Shown here piece after piece: positions 6,170 through 6,538 of a stretch of DNA of 6,538 nt (its first letter is position 1; the number at the start of each line of letters is the position of its first letter). The DNA comes from Planococcaceae bacterium UBA3370 (GTDB lineage: Bacteria; Bacillota; Bacilli; Bacillales_A; Planococcaceae), in assembly GCA_002360295.1 (NCBI GenBank), contig DEQI01000043.1, positions 1 through 6,538 of the forward strand, written 5' to 3'. Position numbers and translations under genes: made by a program. The notes beneath the pieces were generated by a model. It saw only the letters and a list, made by a program, of their open reading frames with translations. It made no database searches and had not been told where the DNA came from.

Positions 6170-6188
6170 ATTCCTAAATTACATTATC

Positions 6189-6218
6189 ATTATAACACGA
6201 ATGATATACATCCGTGAA
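6189..6218 (-). promoter_or_regulatory. Sigma-A-type promoter of the purC-like gene with extended -10
   Basis: On the minus strand, TTCACG (6213-6218), an 18-base spacer and a perfect TATAAT (6189-6194) are present. TG lies one base before the -10 box, giving a full TGTTATAAT extended -10. Transcription would start near 6182, leaving a leader of about 25 nt, too short for a riboswitch. Confidence 0.8.
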
Positions 6219-6237
6219 GATGTAAATGTTCGTAATT
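6193..6237 (-). promoter_or_regulatory. Inverted pair of PurBox-like sequences (candidate PurR operator)
   Basis: The B. subtilis PurBox consensus is AWWWCCGAACWWT with a required central CGAA, used as an inverted pair with one strong and one weak box. On the minus strand AATTACGAACATT (6225-6237) matches 12 of 13 positions. On the plus strand TAACACGAATGAT (6193-6205) keeps the CGAA core but matches only 8 of 13. The two CGAA cores are 27 nt apart, which fits 14-nt boxes about 17 nt apart. The boxes flank the -35 box, and the weak one touches the -10 box. Purine repression by PurR is the inference. Confidence 0.55.
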
Positions 6238-6250
6238 TAGATTTTTTTGC

Positions 6251-6282
6251 AAAAAAAGATGATGACTTATACGTCATCATCT
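6251..6282 (-). terminator. Rho-independent terminator of gdhA
   Basis: Perfect 10-bp arms AGATGATGAC (6257-6266) and GTCATCATCT (6273-6282) enclose a 6-nt loop. On the minus strand a run of seven T (6251-6257) follows. It starts 17 nt after the gdhA stop and lies before the purC-like promoter, separating the two transcripts. Confidence 0.9.
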
Positions 6283-6299
6283 AAAATTTCCGAACTTTA

Positions 6300-6538
6300 T
6301 CAATATACACCTTCAGAAATCATACCTTCAGCTACTTTTACGAAACCGGCAATATTTGAACCGACAACTAAATTACCACTATATCCATACTTTTCTGCAG
6401 CTTCTTTACTTTCTGTGTAGATCGATTTCATAATTTGATGTAATTTTTCATCTACTTCTTGGAAAGACCAATAGCCTCGACTAGAGTTTTGTGACATTTC
6501 AAGAGCGGAAACTGCTACACCACCTGCATTTGCAGCCT
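6300..6538 (-). CDS. gdhA: NADP-dependent glutamate dehydrogenase, C-terminal fragment (gene runs off the window)
   Basis: The frame is open from the window edge to the TGA at 6300-6302, giving the last 78 or so residues. They begin AANAGGVAVSALEMSQNSSR, the conserved nucleotide-domain end of the hexameric NADP-type glutamate dehydrogenase, which converts 2-oxoglutarate and ammonia to glutamate. The tail continues with a helical WSFQEVDEKLHQIM stretch and ends NLVVGSNIAGFVKVAEGM, the usual C-terminal signature, followed by SEGVY. The start, promoter and most of the enzyme lie to the right of the window. An internal ATG (6495-6497) is not the start, because homologous sequence continues upstream without a stop. 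Its own terminator follows. The truncation comes from the window, not from mutation. Confidence 0.95.
   Translation of the reverse strand, partial: AANAGGVAVSALEMSQNSSRGYWSFQEVDEKLHQIMKSIYTESKEAAEKYGYSGNLVVGSNIAGFVKVAEGMISEGVY

Noticed and set aside
6158..6240. Possible purine riboswitch ahead of the purC-like gene
   Set aside because: The predicted leader is only about 25 nt, far too short for a purine aptamer, and no conserved junction sequence is visible.
6242..6257. Perfect 16-bp palindrome of seven T, GC, seven A
   Set aside because: Half of it is the T-tract of the gdhA terminator and the rest is an ordinary A/T run. An operator is not needed to explain it.

Overview
The window looks like chromosomal DNA from a low-GC Gram-positive of the Bacillales, most likely the Lysinibacillus/Solibacillus/Ureibacillus side of the Planococcaceae. 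The grounds are recognition of the proteins (a Firmicutes-type NADP-dependent glutamate dehydrogenase tail, a PepF of about 600 residues, a short malic enzyme), AAGGAGG-like ribosome binding sites, sigma-A-type promoters and AT-rich intergenic DNA. The genus is an inference. No insertion sequence, phage gene, CRISPR array, tRNA or rRNA is visible.

Layout. Positions 11-1612 hold two minus-strand genes that are probably cotranscribed: a TauE/SafE (TSUP) membrane transporter, then 48 nt downstream a membrane-anchored trypsin-like serine protease without a PDZ domain. A long AT-rich divergent intergenic region (about 1613-2078) separates them from a plus-strand malic enzyme (2079-3290). It holds a strong promoter, a perfect 25-bp dyad next to the -35 box, iterated repeats, and weak Rex-like and cre-like sequences. 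The malic enzyme converges on pepF (3382-5202, minus), and a bidirectional hairpin terminator lies between them. Upstream of pepF is a divergent SAICAR-synthetase-like gene (purC-like, 5471-6157, minus) with its own promoter, GTG start and terminator. At the right edge is the C-terminal third of a domain of gdhA (6300-6538, minus, continuing out of the window), also with its own terminator.

How the genes relate. Most are independent housekeeping transcription units: malate to pyruvate, peptide turnover, purine synthesis, and glutamate/ammonia metabolism. They do not form an obvious pathway cluster. The most interesting lead is the purC-like gene. It stands alone rather than in a pur operon, encodes a protein whose C-terminal signature departs from textbook PurC, and carries an inverted pair of sequences like PurR operators (PurBoxes) over its promoter. 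That suggests it belongs to the purine regulon despite its isolation. Nothing here looks clearly like a wholly new system.
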